Positions 17,540-26,599 of a stretch of DNA of 64,000 bases are shown one piece after another. The stretch lies in contig NZ_CP132932.1 in assembly GCF_040358985.1 (NCBI RefSeq), positions 4,712,001 to 4,776,000 on the forward strand, read 5' to 3'. The stretch comes from Tunturibacter empetritectus. GTDB taxonomy: Bacteria > Acidobacteriota > Terriglobia > Terriglobales > Acidobacteriaceae. The translations under genes were made by a program, and so were the position numbers. The first letter of the stretch is position 1; each line of letters starts with the position of its first letter. Below the pieces are notes generated by a model. It saw only the letters and a list, made by a program, of their open reading frames with translations, ran no database searches and had not been told where the DNA came from.

Positions 17540-19939
17540 CTAGTTGCCGCCTATGCGGATCTTCAGACCGGCGCGGATGGTAAACGGCAGGCCCGGGTAG
17601 CCGATGGGGCCGATGTGTTGCTGGCTGAGGAGATTGTCGAGCTGGGTGAAGACTGTTACGTGGCGGGTGGCGCTGAAGAGAAGGTTGAGGTCTAGCTTGG
17701 CGTAGCCGAAGTCGACGTCCTGGTTGGGGAGGAGGAGCGTGTTGCCTCCGTTGCGGTCGTTGTGAAGCTGGAAGGTGGAGTCGTCGCTGCGGCTGGCGAG
17801 CGCGCCTTTGATGGCGGCGGAGAATCTGCTGGCAGAGTATTGGACGGCGAAGAAGCCGGTGCTGGGCGGGCGGTTGAAGGGGCGGTTGCCAACGATGGGA
17901 GAGAGAGCTCCGATGGGGACGCCGGGTATGTCAGGGTTGAAGGCTGGGGCGACGTTGTCGGAGGTGAAGGACTGCTCGACGAGTGAGGCGAGGTAGGTGT
18001 AGCCGCCGCGCAGGAAGAGGTGCGTGAGGGGCTGATACTGGAGCTCGAGTTCGAGGCCCTGCGTACGGTAGGCGAGGGAGTTCAGCGAGGCGTCAGGGAC
18101 TTGCAGCGCGATGTTGGCGGGGATGCTGAAGTACTGCTCGAGGTCGTTGGGGGCGAGGCGCTCGAGCTGATGGCTGAACTGATTGTGGAAGTAGCCAGCC
18201 TTGAGGATGAGCTTCTGGTTGAGGATGTTCTGGTCCACGGCGAGGTCGAAGGTGCGGGAACGCTGGGCGGCGAGAGGGCGGATGTTGTAGGTGGCGATGG
18301 CGGATTGGTTGGCGGTTTGTGCGAGAAGCGTGTCGAGGCTGGTGAACTGGTCTTCGAGGGTTGGCTCCTGTACGCCGGTGGCGATGTTGGCGCGGATGCT
18401 GGTGCCGTGGAAGGGACGGTGGCCGGGGAGGACGGGGACGTAGGTGAGGCCGAGACGCGGGGTTCCGGCGGTGCCGTAGAGGTGGTTGCGCTCGATGGCT
18501 CCGCCGAAGGAGTAGAAGAGGCGGTGGTGGAGGTCGCCCTGGAGTTGAAGGGTGTAGAGGAAGTTGGTGCGCTGAGCCTGCTGGTTGAAGCCGGTGGTGG
18601 GATTGTAGAGGCGGCCACGCTCGTCTTCGTAGTGGAAGCTGAAGAGGGCGGCGATGCGGTAGGGGAAGGTGTAGTCGGTCTGGTAGTCGAGCTGGTCGCG
18701 GTTGTGGACGTTGTCGAGGGTTGGGGAGAGGAAGGCTGCCTGGCCGGTGGCGGTGTAGCCGTTAGCTCCGCGGAGGGTGACGAGGTCGCCGTAGGTGATG
18801 GCGTCGGGTGATTGGTCGAACTGCTGCTCCTGTTCGCGCTTGCGACTGATGCCGTAGCGGGCGAGGTTGTGCCAGTTCCCTGCCAGGATGTTTTCGATAG
18901 TGATGCCAGAGTAGAGATCCTGATCGGATTGTTTGCCGGAGGCGGAGATGCCGTAGATGTCGTGCGCTTGTGGGAGGCCAGCGGCGGAGTCGGCGTTGCG
19001 CAGGGTGAAGCGGGCGGTGGTGTTAGTGAGGATGGTATAGCCGATGTTGGCGGTGCTGGTGATGAGGTGGAACTGGTCGCGCGGGAGGGCGTTGGAGGTG
19101 TTGAGGCGGTTGAAGGCGGCTTGGTAGTCGAGCCTCTTGTAGGTGCCTGAGAGGATGGCTTCGTTGCGGTAGGTGTGGAGGTTTCCAGCGTCGCCGGTGT
19201 AGTCGAGTGTGGGGCGAAGGAAGTTGCTGCGGGTGGTGCCGAGGCTGACGATGGAGGCTTCGGCTCCGGTGCCTTCGAGGGCGCTGTTGGCTCCGCGATA
19301 GATCTCGGGGCCGGTGAGGGCGGTGGTGGCGAGGGGGCTGAAGTCGAATGGGCCGCCGAGGTTGGTGGCGGGGATGCCGTCGATGAGGATCTTGTTGGCG
19401 TCGGGGCTGCCGCCGCGAACGTAGAGCTCGATGGGGCCTCCGGTCTGGCCGGTCTGGAGGACGTTGGTGCCGGGGGCCTGGCGGAGATCGTTGAGCAGGT
19501 TGATCTGCGTTTCGAGGACTTGCCTGGGGATGAGCGTGATGGCTGCGGGGACTTGTTGGATTGGCGTGGGGATGGCGGTGGAGGTGGTGGCGAGTTGCGG
19601 GGTGACGGTGGCGTACTCGAGGACGATGTTGCGACTGACGACGGCGATGCGGCCGCCGTAGAAGGCGTCGCCAATGCTGGGGGTGAAGGGCGAGGCGGAG
19701 GTGAGAAGGACGAAGCGGCCGGGGAGTCCGCTGCGGAGCTCGTAGGTGCCGTCCATGAGGGAGAAGGTGAAGGCGACGACACGACCGCCCTGGATGAGCT
19801 GGATGCGGGCGTTGCCGAGGGGGAGGCCCAGGGGAGTGGTGACTTTGCCTCTTACGATGACGGCTCGGGCGGGCAGGGTTAGGAGGAGCGCGGCGATTGC
19901 GAGGAGGTGGATTGCGCTCCGTGGCGCCGCGGTATGCAT
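17540..19939 (-). CDS. TonB-dependent outer-membrane receptor
   Basis: Outer-membrane importer of 799 residues. Signal peptide HLLAIAALLLTLPARA (about 11-26), then a short carboxypeptidase-regulatory-like domain (VIVRGKVTTPLGLPLGNARI to about 100), then the plug domain (QVPAAITLIPRQVLETQINLLNDLRQAPGTNV, YVRGGSPDANKILIDGIPATNLGG), then the barrel ending in FTIRAGLKIRIGG with alternating beta strands. Substrates of such receptors are siderophores, vitamins or glycans; nothing local decides. The opposite strand has a long open frame in the same region, an artefact of GC-rich codon use. Confidence 0.87.
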   Translation of the reverse strand: MHTAAPRSAIHLLAIAALLLTLPARAVIVRGKVTTPLGLPLGNARIQLIQGGRVVAFTFSLMDGTYELRSGLPGRFVLLTSASPFTPSIGDAFYGGRIAVVSRNIVLEYATVTPQLATTSTAIPTPIQQVPAAITLIPRQVLETQINLLNDLRQAPGTNVLQTGQTGGPIELYVRGGSPDANKILIDGIPATNLGGPFDFSPLATTALTGPEIYRGANSALEGTGAEASIVSLGTTRSNFLRPTLDYTGDAGNLHTYRNEAILSGTYKRLDYQAAFNRLNTSNALPRDQFHLITSTANIGYTILTNTTARFTLRNADSAAGLPQAHDIYGISASGKQSDQDLYSGITIENILAGNWHNLARYGISRKREQEQQFDQSPDAITYGDLVTLRGANGYTATGQAAFLSPTLDNVHNRDQLDYQTDYTFPYRIAALFSFHYEDERGRLYNPTTGFNQQAQRTNFLYTLQLQGDLHHRLFYSFGGAIERNHLYGTAGTPRLGLTYVPVLPGHRPFHGTSIRANIATGVQEPTLEDQFTSLDTLLAQTANQSAIATYNIRPLAAQRSRTFDLAVDQNILNQKLILKAGYFHNQFSHQLERLAPNDLEQYFSIPANIALQVPDASLNSLAYRTQGLELELQYQPLTHLFLRGGYTYLASLVEQSFTSDNVAPAFNPDIPGVPIGALSPIVGNRPFNRPPSTGFFAVQYSASRFSAAIKGALASRSDDSTFQLHNDRNGGNTLLLPNQDVDFGYAKLDLNLLFSATRHVTVFTQLDNLLSQQHIGPIGYPGLPFTIRAGLKIRIGGN

Positions 19940-19960
19940 GGTTTGATTGTAAGTGCGTGA

Positions 19961-20058
19961 GTCCTGCCGGACGGGCCCACTTCGCGTGGGGCGGTCACTT
20001 CGTGACTTGTATACCTTGTTTGGGCGAGGCTTGCTGCTTCGGTCCTCCCGTTGGTCGG
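19961..20058. repeat. Palindromic intergenic repeat, copy E (left half)
   Basis: Begins with GTCCTGCCGGACGGGCCCAC, continues with the shared GCGGTCACTTCGTGACTTGTATACC and ends in CCTCCCGTTGGTCGG. It is nearly identical to the left half of copy D, but the right half and terminus are absent. Confidence 0.85.
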
Positions 20059-20075
20059 AAGGCTATGGGATCAGG

Positions 20076-21044
20076 TTACGGAATTAGGAGGAGTTTGCCG
20101 GTGGTGGCGCGGGACTCCAGCTCGCGATGGGCCTGAGCGGCGTCGGCCAGGGGGTAGACGTGTTCGACGCGAAGCCTGAGGGTGCCGTTAGCGATGGCGT
20201 CGAAGACATCCTTGGCGCGGTGTTCGAGTTCGGCGCGGGTGGCGATGTAGTCCTTGAGAGTGGGGCGAGTAACGAAGAGGGAGCCCATGGTGGAGAGGCG
20301 GATGAGGTCGAAGGGTGGGACGGCTCCGCTGGATCCGCCGAAGAGAACGGCGACACCGCGAGGACGGAGGCATTGGAGAGACTGCTCGAAGGTGAATTTG
20401 CCTACGGAGTCGTAGACCACGGGGAGGCCCTTGTTGCTGGTTAGGGATTTGACCTTCGCGGCGAAGTCTTCTTTGGTGTAGAAGATGATCTCGTCGGCTC
20501 CGGCGGCGCGGGCGATGGTGGCCTTTTCTTCGCTGGAGACGGTGGTGAAGACGCGGGCGCCGAGGGCTTTGGCCATCTGGATGAAGAGGAGGCCGGTGCC
20601 GCCTGCGCCGGCGTGGATGAGGATCTCGTCGCCGGATTGGACGGGATAGGCGGAGTGGAGGAGATAGTGGGCGGTCATGCCCTGAAGGATTGCAGCGGCG
20701 GCTTGCTGGGTGGTGACGCCTTCAGGGATGGCTACGAGGCGGGCGGCAGGGGCGACGGCGAACTGGGCGTAGGTGCCGGGGATGAGGCACCAGGCTACGC
20801 GGTCGCCGGGCTTGAAGGTGGTCACGTCGGGGGCGACGGAGACGATGGTGCCGGCGGCCTCCTGGCCAAGGGTGTAGGGGAGTTTGGCGGGGTAGCGGCC
20901 CTCGCGGAAGTAGGTGTCGATGAAGTTGACGCCGGAGGCTTCGATGCGAATGAGGGCTTCGCCGGGGCCGGGGGTTGGCGTGGGTAGGTCGGTGAGGGTG
21001 AGGACGTCGGCGGAGCCGGTGGTGTGGATCTGGATGGCTTGCAT
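20076..21044 (-). CDS. NADPH:quinone oxidoreductase, zinc-independent MDR family
   Basis: Medium-chain reductase of 322 residues from the ATG at 21044 (an upstream ATG at 21065 adds seven residues). Motifs: GEALIRIEASGVNFIDTYFREG, YTLGQEAAGTIV, FKPGDRVAW, and the quinone oxidoreductase signature region GDEILIHAGAGGTGLLFIQMAKALGARV with the Rossmann AGAGGTG. The zinc ligands of alcohol dehydrogenases are absent. It transfers electrons from NADPH to quinones or other enones in the cytoplasm. Single gene; the receptor downstream on the same strand is separated by repeat copy E. Confidence 0.9.
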   Translation of the reverse strand: MQAIQIHTTGSADVLTLTDLPTPTPGPGEALIRIEASGVNFIDTYFREGRYPAKLPYTLGQEAAGTIVSVAPDVTTFKPGDRVAWCLIPGTYAQFAVAPAARLVAIPEGVTTQQAAAAILQGMTAHYLLHSAYPVQSGDEILIHAGAGGTGLLFIQMAKALGARVFTTVSSEEKATIARAAGADEIIFYTKEDFAAKVKSLTSNKGLPVVYDSVGKFTFEQSLQCLRPRGVAVLFGGSSGAVPPFDLIRLSTMGSLFVTRPTLKDYIATRAELEHRAKDVFDAIANGTLRLRVEHVYPLADAAQAHRELESRATTGKLLLIP

Positions 21045-21234
21045 GGCTGGTTTAGGGTACAACATGGCGGCATAGAGAGTGGCTTTGGTTTGGGTGGCCT
21101 ATTTGAAGCTCCCATATCGTTTCTTCATCTAAACTTGAGATATCAGATTCGTGGCGTTGCTTTGCCTCCGTCCCCGACGTTGTAACTGTGGGGTAGGTTT
21201 TGAGTCGAACTTTTGAAGGGGATTGAAGAAGATT

Positions 21235-22254
21235 ATGTCCAGCCGTCAGCCTTTGCCTATTGCGATTTACTATGAGCAGCCGATTTGGTTCAAGCTGTTG
21301 TTTGAGGAGTTGGATCGGCGCGGGGCGAACTATGTGAAGGTGAGTGCGGTGGAGCATAGCTATGGGCCGGAGGATCATCCGGAGGAGAAGTACGCAGTTG
21401 TACTGAACAAGATGAGCCCATCGGCGTGGAATCGTGGTCATGGGGATCAGATCTTTTACACGCTGGGGTTTCTGGAGCACCTGGAGAGCCGCGGGGTTCG
21501 CGTGGTGAATGGTGTGAAGGCTTTTCGGAGTGAGTTGTCGAAGGCGGCGCAGCTTTCGATGCTGGAGGCGCTGGGGCTTGGGTATCCGAAGGCTCGGGTG
21601 ATTCACCGAGCGTCGCAGGCGAGTGCCGCAGCGGAGGAGTTGCGCTTCCCTGTGGTGGTAAAGCCGAATATTGGCGGCAGTGGAAGCGGCGTGGTGAAGT
21701 TCCAGACGAAGGAGCACCTGGCGGAGGCTTCGGCGATGGAAGGCGGATTGACTCTGGGGATGGATTTGACCGGGTTGGTGCAGGAGTTTGTTCCAGCGCG
21801 CGGGTCGTACATCGTTCGGGTTGAGGTGTTGAACGGGAAGTATTTGTACGCGATCAAGATACATATTACCGGCGAGACGTTTGATCTTTGTCCGGCGGAT
21901 ATCTGCAAGACGCCGTTGGGAGTGGAGCTGGAGCGTGCGGCTTGCCCGATCGATGCGGCTAAGGATGGGCTGGCGGTAGAGGCCTTTGACGCGCCGCCTG
22001 AGGTGATCGCGGAGGTGGAGCGGCTGATGGCGGCTGCAGGAATCGAGCTTGGTGGTGTGGAGTTTATGGTGGATGATCGCGACGGCGTGAGGATGTACTA
22101 CGACATCAATGCGCTCTCGAACTTTGTGGCCGATGGACAGAAGGTTGTGGGCTTCGATCCATTTGTGAAGCTGGCAGATTGGCTGGAGGAGGAGGCGCGG
22201 ATGGTGAATGAGCGCCGGGCTGGTGTGCCGGAACTGACGGGAGCGCGGCTTTGA
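21235..22254 (+). CDS. ATP-grasp domain ligase, RimK-like
   Basis: Protein of 339 residues from ATG 21235 (a TTG at 21223 is possible). ATP-grasp landmarks: FPVVVKPNIGGSGSGVVKF (ATP-binding loop, about 135-153), GLVQEFVPARGSYIVRVEVLNG, and near the C-terminus VEFMVDDRDGVRMYYDINALSNF, which carries the Asn/Asp metal ligands. The family joins a carboxylate to an amine or thiol through an acyl phosphate. The next gene, a flavin monooxygenase, overlaps by 4 bases, so the two products probably act in the same process. The acceptor is not identifiable. Confidence 0.8.
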   Translation: MSSRQPLPIAIYYEQPIWFKLLFEELDRRGANYVKVSAVEHSYGPEDHPEEKYAVVLNKMSPSAWNRGHGDQIFYTLGFLEHLESRGVRVVNGVKAFRSELSKAAQLSMLEALGLGYPKARVIHRASQASAAAEELRFPVVVKPNIGGSGSGVVKFQTKEHLAEASAMEGGLTLGMDLTGLVQEFVPARGSYIVRVEVLNGKYLYAIKIHITGETFDLCPADICKTPLGVELERAACPIDAAKDGLAVEAFDAPPEVIAEVERLMAAAGIELGGVEFMVDDRDGVRMYYDINALSNFVADGQKVVGFDPFVKLADWLEEEARMVNERRAGVPELTGARL

Positions 22255-23336
22255 GTACAGAGATAGGGAGCACAAAGGCGGGGAGCATAAAGACGAGGAT
22301 GCGGTACGGCTTCTGGTTGCCGGTGTTTGGTGGGTGGCTCCGCAACGTCGACGACGAGAAGATGGAGGCCAGCTGGGAGTATGTGCGCGACCTGGCCAAG
22401 AAGGCCGAGACAATTGGATACGATCTGACTCTGATTGCGGAGTTGAATCTGAATGACATCAAGGGTGTGGATGCTCCTTCGCTCGATGCGTGGTCGACAG
22501 CGGCTGGGCTGGCTGCGGTGACCGAGAGACTGGAGCTGATGGTTGCGGTGCGGCCTACGTTTCATAACCCGGCGCTGCTGGCGAAGCAGGCGGCTTCGAT
22601 CGATCAGATGTCGCATGGGCGGTTGACGCTGAATGTGGTTTCTAGCTGGTGGAAGGATGAGGCAACAAAGTATGGGGTCCACTTCGACGAGCATGATGAC
22701 CGGTATGCGCGGACTTCGGAGTGGCTGGATGTGGTGGATGGATGCTGGAAGACGCAGGGGTTTTCCTATAAAGGCAACTACTATGATGTGCGCGAGAATG
22801 TGCTTTCGCCGAAGCCAGTGAGCAAGCCGCGGCCTACGTTGTATGCGGGTGGCGAGTCGGAGACGGCGAAGAATCTGATCGCGGCGAAGTGCGATGCGTA
22901 CCTGATGCATGGCGATGCTCCGGAGGCTGTGGGGAAGAAGATCGCCGATATGCGGGAGCGGCGGGAGAGGCTGGGGCTGGGGCCGATGACGTTCGGCGTG
23001 GCGGGGTATGCGGTGGTGCGGGACTCGGAGGCGGAGGCGCTGCGCGAGGTGGAGCGAATTACGGATGTGAAGCAGTCGGCGCGTGGGTATGCGAACTATG
23101 AGCAGTGGGTGACGGGGTCGAATCTGCAGACGGAGATCTCGTTGAAGGATTACTCAGTGTCGAATCGCGGGCTGCGCTGCGGGTTTGTGGGAACGCCGGA
23201 GCAGGTGTCGGAGCGGATGGAGGAGTTCGCCGCGGTGGGGGTGGATCTGGTGTTGCTGCAGTCGAGTCCGCAGGCGGAGGAGATGGAGCGGTTTGGGGCG
23301 CAGGTGATCGGCAGCAAGGCAGAGGCGGCGGTCTAA
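22251..23336 (+). CDS. LLM-class FMN-dependent monooxygenase (SsuD/SfnG-like)
   Basis: Bacterial luciferase-like enzyme of 361 residues starting with TTG that overlaps the ATP-grasp stop (TTGA); an internal ATG at 22299 is the alternative. Family features: RYGFWLPVFGGWLRN, MVAVRPTFHNPALLAKQAASIDQMSHGRLTLNVVSSWWKDE, RYARTSEWLDVV and LYAGGESETAKNL. These match the FMNH2-dependent alkanesulfonate and dimethylsulfone monooxygenase group, which cleaves C-S bonds. No flavin reductase or sulfonate transporter is adjacent (the ABC importer at 0.1-3.3 kb is 19 kb away). Coupling to an ATP-grasp ligase is unusual. Confidence 0.85.
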   Translation: MSTEIGSTKAGSIKTRMRYGFWLPVFGGWLRNVDDEKMEASWEYVRDLAKKAETIGYDLTLIAELNLNDIKGVDAPSLDAWSTAAGLAAVTERLELMVAVRPTFHNPALLAKQAASIDQMSHGRLTLNVVSSWWKDEATKYGVHFDEHDDRYARTSEWLDVVDGCWKTQGFSYKGNYYDVRENVLSPKPVSKPRPTLYAGGESETAKNLIAAKCDAYLMHGDAPEAVGKKIADMRERRERLGLGPMTFGVAGYAVVRDSEAEALREVERITDVKQSARGYANYEQWVTGSNLQTEISLKDYSVSNRGLRCGFVGTPEQVSERMEEFAAVGVDLVLLQSSPQAEEMERFGAQVIGSKAEAAV

Positions 23337-23673
23337 AGGGCATACCGGGTTGAGGTCAGCCGGGTGCTATGGCTGGACACCGGTCTTAGGTCTTTGGGGC
23401 GAAACGACTGAGGCGGTTACTTCAGGGAAACTCTGATTAAGTCTTATAGCATTCCCTCCGCGACTAAAGTCGCGTTGCTGCGATTCGATTGCGGCGGGAC
23501 TAAAGTCCCGCCTTTCAAGAATAGGACTTGATGAGGGTTCCTTGGAGGGTTCTGCCACGGAATAGCTCTGAAAGGGTATAGCCGGGCTGGACATCAGGCA
23601 TTAGAATTAAGCAGAATTTTGCACATGCGGTTTTTTGCAACGGGGAGATCCGTGGGATGGTTGAGGCTAAACA
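23337..23673. other. Intergenic stretch with two GACTAAAGTC palindromes
   Basis: 337 bases without a gene. It holds CGCGACTAAAGTCGCG (23459-23474) and GGCGGGACTAAAGTCCCGCC (23493-23512), two palindromes sharing the core GACTAAAGTC and separated by 18 bases. They could form hairpins in transcripts from either strand. No T-run follows, so they are not simple terminators. Confidence 0.8.
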
Positions 23674-24243
23674 GTGAATGAATGGGCACGTGGAGGAAGA
23701 GGTGCGGCAGTGGGGCGTGGTTTGCTCCTCGCTGGGATGGTGGTACTGATCGAGGGCTGTCACTCGGGGCACCAAAGCGATGCTCTTCTGAATGCTCTTA
23801 CGAGCCAGGCACAAGCGAAGACGCTGGGGCCGAATCATTTAGCGGCGGAGGGTGCGGCCGCAATTGTGGAGACGTGTGGGAAGCAATCCTTCGAAAATGC
23901 GCGCAACGGGTTGATCGTGAGCCAGACGGGATTGCATGAGGATATCTTTGGGATGCGCAGCCGTACGTCGTACGTCTCCATTGCATTCAGCCTGGACGAT
24001 GCGCTGCGGCTTGAGGATGTGCTGCGGAAGAAGTTGAACGAAAGCCAGCAACCCTCTGCAGAGCAGGAGTGTGTTCAGCAGTTTGTGGGATACCTGGAGG
24101 CTCTGACCGATCCGATGGTCGAGCAAGACAAACTGGCCAAGGATCTGGATGCTGCGGCGTTCAAGGACTCGACCAGGGAGGCGCAGGAAGAGTTGAAGAG
24201 AGAGCAGCAGAAGGCGCCACCTGCACCGACCGGAAGCAATTAA
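23674..24243 (+). CDS. Hypothetical probable lipoprotein
   Basis: Protein of 189 residues. The N-terminus has a basic stretch and hydrophobic GLLLAGMVVLIEGC with a Cys at about residue 29, resembling a lipobox, although Glu at -2 is atypical. The rest is alpha-helical, with charged helices (ALRLEDVLRKKLNE, AQEELKREQQKAP) and a disordered Pro-rich end. No family recognised. It ends 102 bases before the likely start of the acyltransferase on the same strand. Confidence 0.6.
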   Translation: MNEWARGGRGAAVGRGLLLAGMVVLIEGCHSGHQSDALLNALTSQAQAKTLGPNHLAAEGAAAIVETCGKQSFENARNGLIVSQTGLHEDIFGMRSRTSYVSIAFSLDDALRLEDVLRKKLNESQQPSAEQECVQQFVGYLEALTDPMVEQDKLAKDLDAAAFKDSTREAQEELKREQQKAPPAPTGSN

Positions 24244-24345
24244 GGCTCAGACACTTTGCTAAGATGGGGGTGGAGCAGCATCGGTTCCGCATGCCTCTCT
24301 ACCCTCCGAGTAAACAGGATCAGCTTGCCGATCAACTCCAGCGCC

Positions 24346-25470
24346 ATGCCGCTTTCAAAGACCCCTCATCAAATCGAAGGCCTTCAGATATGGCGGGCGA
24401 TTGCCGTCATCCTGGTGGCTGCGCTCCATCTGATGCAGGTGATGGGCGGAAGCGGTAGTTTGACGATGGTGCGATTTGGAAATCTTGGAATGTTCGGCGT
24501 TGACATTTTTTTTGTCATCAGCGGATTTATTTTAGGACTGACCGCGTTGAGAGCTGCATCGGGAGATGCTCGATTCGAGTCACTCCACTTCATCTCCCGG
24601 CGCATCCTGCGAATCCTGCCGATCTACTGGATCGTTATCCTCTTCCCTTTGACTCGATGGCTTCGTTCGAGTGAGGTGTCGGGATTCACGTTCCTGGACT
24701 TCTGGTTTCTGCTTCCGGGCCTATCTTATCCACGGATCCATTTGATCATTGGTCTGGCGTGGACGCTGATCTTCGAGATGTTCTTCTATTACGTCCTGAC
24801 TGTGTTTCTGCGGATCACTCTACGAGATGCGGTTCGGAATACGATCGCAGCGCTGGTTCTTCTGGTGGTGGCTGGGCAGTTTCTGGGCATCCGTCGATCG
24901 GGCCTTGTGGTTGTCATGAATCCAATTCTGCTTGAGTTTGTGATGGGAAACATTACGGCACTTGGGTTTCAGAGATTCGGAAGACAGCGCAAGGCGGGTG
25001 TCGCGATGCTGGTTGCAGGAGTTATTGCGGCAGGACTGGTGACTTTCTACACTTCGACGAACGTCGCACTGGAACAGAACGTCCTGCTGGGGGTAGGTAT
25101 GCTTCTGCGCGTGGGGACGTGGGGGATTGCAGCGTGGTTGCTGGTTAGCGGAGTGGTTTTCTGGGGGCCGCAGGTGAGGTCCCGGCTTGGCAAGATGCTG
25201 GTCGCTATTGGGGATGGATCTTATTCCATCTATTTAACATCTGCGATTTCCACCGAGATGATCTCGCGACTCATGGCCAGGATTCCGATAGAGTTCCTGA
25301 GGAGCGGTCCCCTTGTTTTGAGAGAAGGGATCGCATTAGTGTGCGTAATTCTGACGGGTATGGTCTGTTTTTGGTTCGTGGAAACGCCACTACTTAGGTG
25401 GCTGAATGGCCGATACAAGTTGATCTCCGCTCGACGACGAGTAGTGCCGGCCCCTGTTATTGGAGTCTGA
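24346..25470 (+). CDS. Acyltransferase 3 family membrane protein
   Basis: Integral membrane O-acyltransferase, 374 residues from ATG 24346 (the frame is open to 24256 but those residues are not family-like). About ten hydrophobic segments. The conserved start IEGLQIWRAIAVILVAALHL includes the RA/H pair of the family, followed by FGVDIFFVISGF and later FISRRILRILPIYW. Members acetylate or acylate polysaccharides, lipid A or peptidoglycan using cytoplasmic acyl donors. The adjacent GT2 glycosyltransferase, convergent, is consistent with envelope glycan work. Confidence 0.85.
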   Translation: MPLSKTPHQIEGLQIWRAIAVILVAALHLMQVMGGSGSLTMVRFGNLGMFGVDIFFVISGFILGLTALRAASGDARFESLHFISRRILRILPIYWIVILFPLTRWLRSSEVSGFTFLDFWFLLPGLSYPRIHLIIGLAWTLIFEMFFYYVLTVFLRITLRDAVRNTIAALVLLVVAGQFLGIRRSGLVVVMNPILLEFVMGNITALGFQRFGRQRKAGVAMLVAGVIAAGLVTFYTSTNVALEQNVLLGVGMLLRVGTWGIAAWLLVSGVVFWGPQVRSRLGKMLVAIGDGSYSIYLTSAISTEMISRLMARIPIEFLRSGPLVLREGIALVCVILTGMVCFWFVETPLLRWLNGRYKLISARRRVVPAPVIGV

Positions 25471-25500
25471 CAGGGGGCTGCTTGGCTTGAACGACGCGGA

Positions 25501-26475
25501 TTACTGGATCAGGCTCTCTTCGGAGCGGAGGCGGAGGATGCGGTCTACGGCGTAGGGTGCGCGGTGGGCTGCTGTGTGAAAGTGGCGAACCTGGAGTTCT
25601 CCGAGCAGACCGATGCCCATCATTTGAATTCCGGCGAGGATCAGAACTCCGGCGATGACGAAGAGCGGGCCGTGGAGGCTCATGATGTGCTGGCCGGTGA
25701 CGATCTTGAGGATGAGAAGCCACGCAGACATACCGAAGCCAGCAACCACGCCGAAGGCTCCGATAGTTCCGAAGAAGTGCAGAGGCCGCGTCATATAGCG
25801 GAGCAGGAAGCGGATGGTGAGGAGGTCGAAGAAGACGCGGAAGGTGCGGGAGATGCCGTAGTGGCTCTCACCGAACTCGCGCGCGGGATTGGAGATGGGA
25901 ATCTCGCAGATGCTGGCGCCATACCAGGAGGCGAGGGCGGGGATGAACCGATGCATCTCACCGTAGAGGGGGATGTTCTGGATGACCTCGCGGCGGTAGG
26001 CCTTGAAGGTGGTGCCGAAGTCGTGGATGTCGACGCCGCTGAGCGCAGCCATGAGCCAGTTTGCGGCGCGTGAGGGGATGCGGCGCATGATGAAGTTGTC
26101 GCCGCGCTGGGAGCGCCAGCCACTTACTACGTCGTAGCCTTCTTCCAGTTTTGCGAGGAAGCCGGGAATCTCATCGGGGTCGTGCTGGAGGTCGCCGTCC
26201 ATGGCGAGGATGAAGTCGCCCTGGGCGTGGTCAAAGCCGGCGGCAAGGGCCGAGGTCTGGCCAAAGTTGCGGCGGAGCTTGATGACCAGTACGCGGCTGT
26301 CTACCGCAGCGATCTCTTCGAGCAACCTGTAGGTGCGATCGCGGGAGCCGTCGTCGACAAAGACCAGTTCAAAGGTCTCGTTGACGTGCTCCATGACGGC
26401 CTTCAGGCGATCGTAGAGTGTGGTGACATTCTCTTCCTCGTTATGGAAGGGGACGACGATGGAATACTTCGGCAC
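25501..26475 (-). CDS. GT2 glycosyltransferase, GtrB/polyprenyl-phosphate type
   Basis: Protein of 324 residues. The N-terminal GT-A domain opens with YSIVVPFHNEEENV, contains ELVFVDDGSRDRT and the DXD-like LAMDGDLQHDPDEI, then FGTTFKAYRREV and HRFIPALASWYG. Two C-terminal membrane segments lie at about 232-255 and 265-290. This is the architecture of undecaprenyl/dolichyl-phosphate glucosyl- or mannosyltransferases, which load a lipid carrier with a sugar at the inner membrane. It could feed lipid-linked sugar to a GT39-type enzyme such as that at 44.8 kb, but this is inference. Confidence 0.87.
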   Translation of the reverse strand: MPKYSIVVPFHNEEENVTTLYDRLKAVMEHVNETFELVFVDDGSRDRTYRLLEEIAAVDSRVLVIKLRRNFGQTSALAAGFDHAQGDFILAMDGDLQHDPDEIPGFLAKLEEGYDVVSGWRSQRGDNFIMRRIPSRAANWLMAALSGVDIHDFGTTFKAYRREVIQNIPLYGEMHRFIPALASWYGASICEIPISNPAREFGESHYGISRTFRVFFDLLTIRFLLRYMTRPLHFFGTIGAFGVVAGFGMSAWLLILKIVTGQHIMSLHGPLFVIAGVLILAGIQMMGIGLLGELQVRHFHTAAHRAPYAVDRILRLRSEESLIQ

Positions 26476-26599
26476 TTTATGATGATACTCCCGGGGTTGC
26501 GTTCTTTGGATGCCGATCGGAGGACAAAAGATTTGAATCTACCAGTTTTTTTTGTCGATGAGCGCCGAGAACGAAGGCCTACAAATGTCCAGGAACGGC

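Noticed and set aside
18082..19782. Long plus- and minus-strand open frames inside the TonB receptor gene, including a 566-codon one
   Set aside because: Ser/Pro/Thr-only composition typical of a shadow frame of a GC-rich gene; the receptor frame has signal peptide, plug and barrel motifs.
21052..22413. 453-codon minus-strand frame opposite the ATP-grasp and monooxygenase genes
   Set aside because: Basic, His/Arg/Leu-rich shadow frame; the plus strand carries two recognised enzymes.
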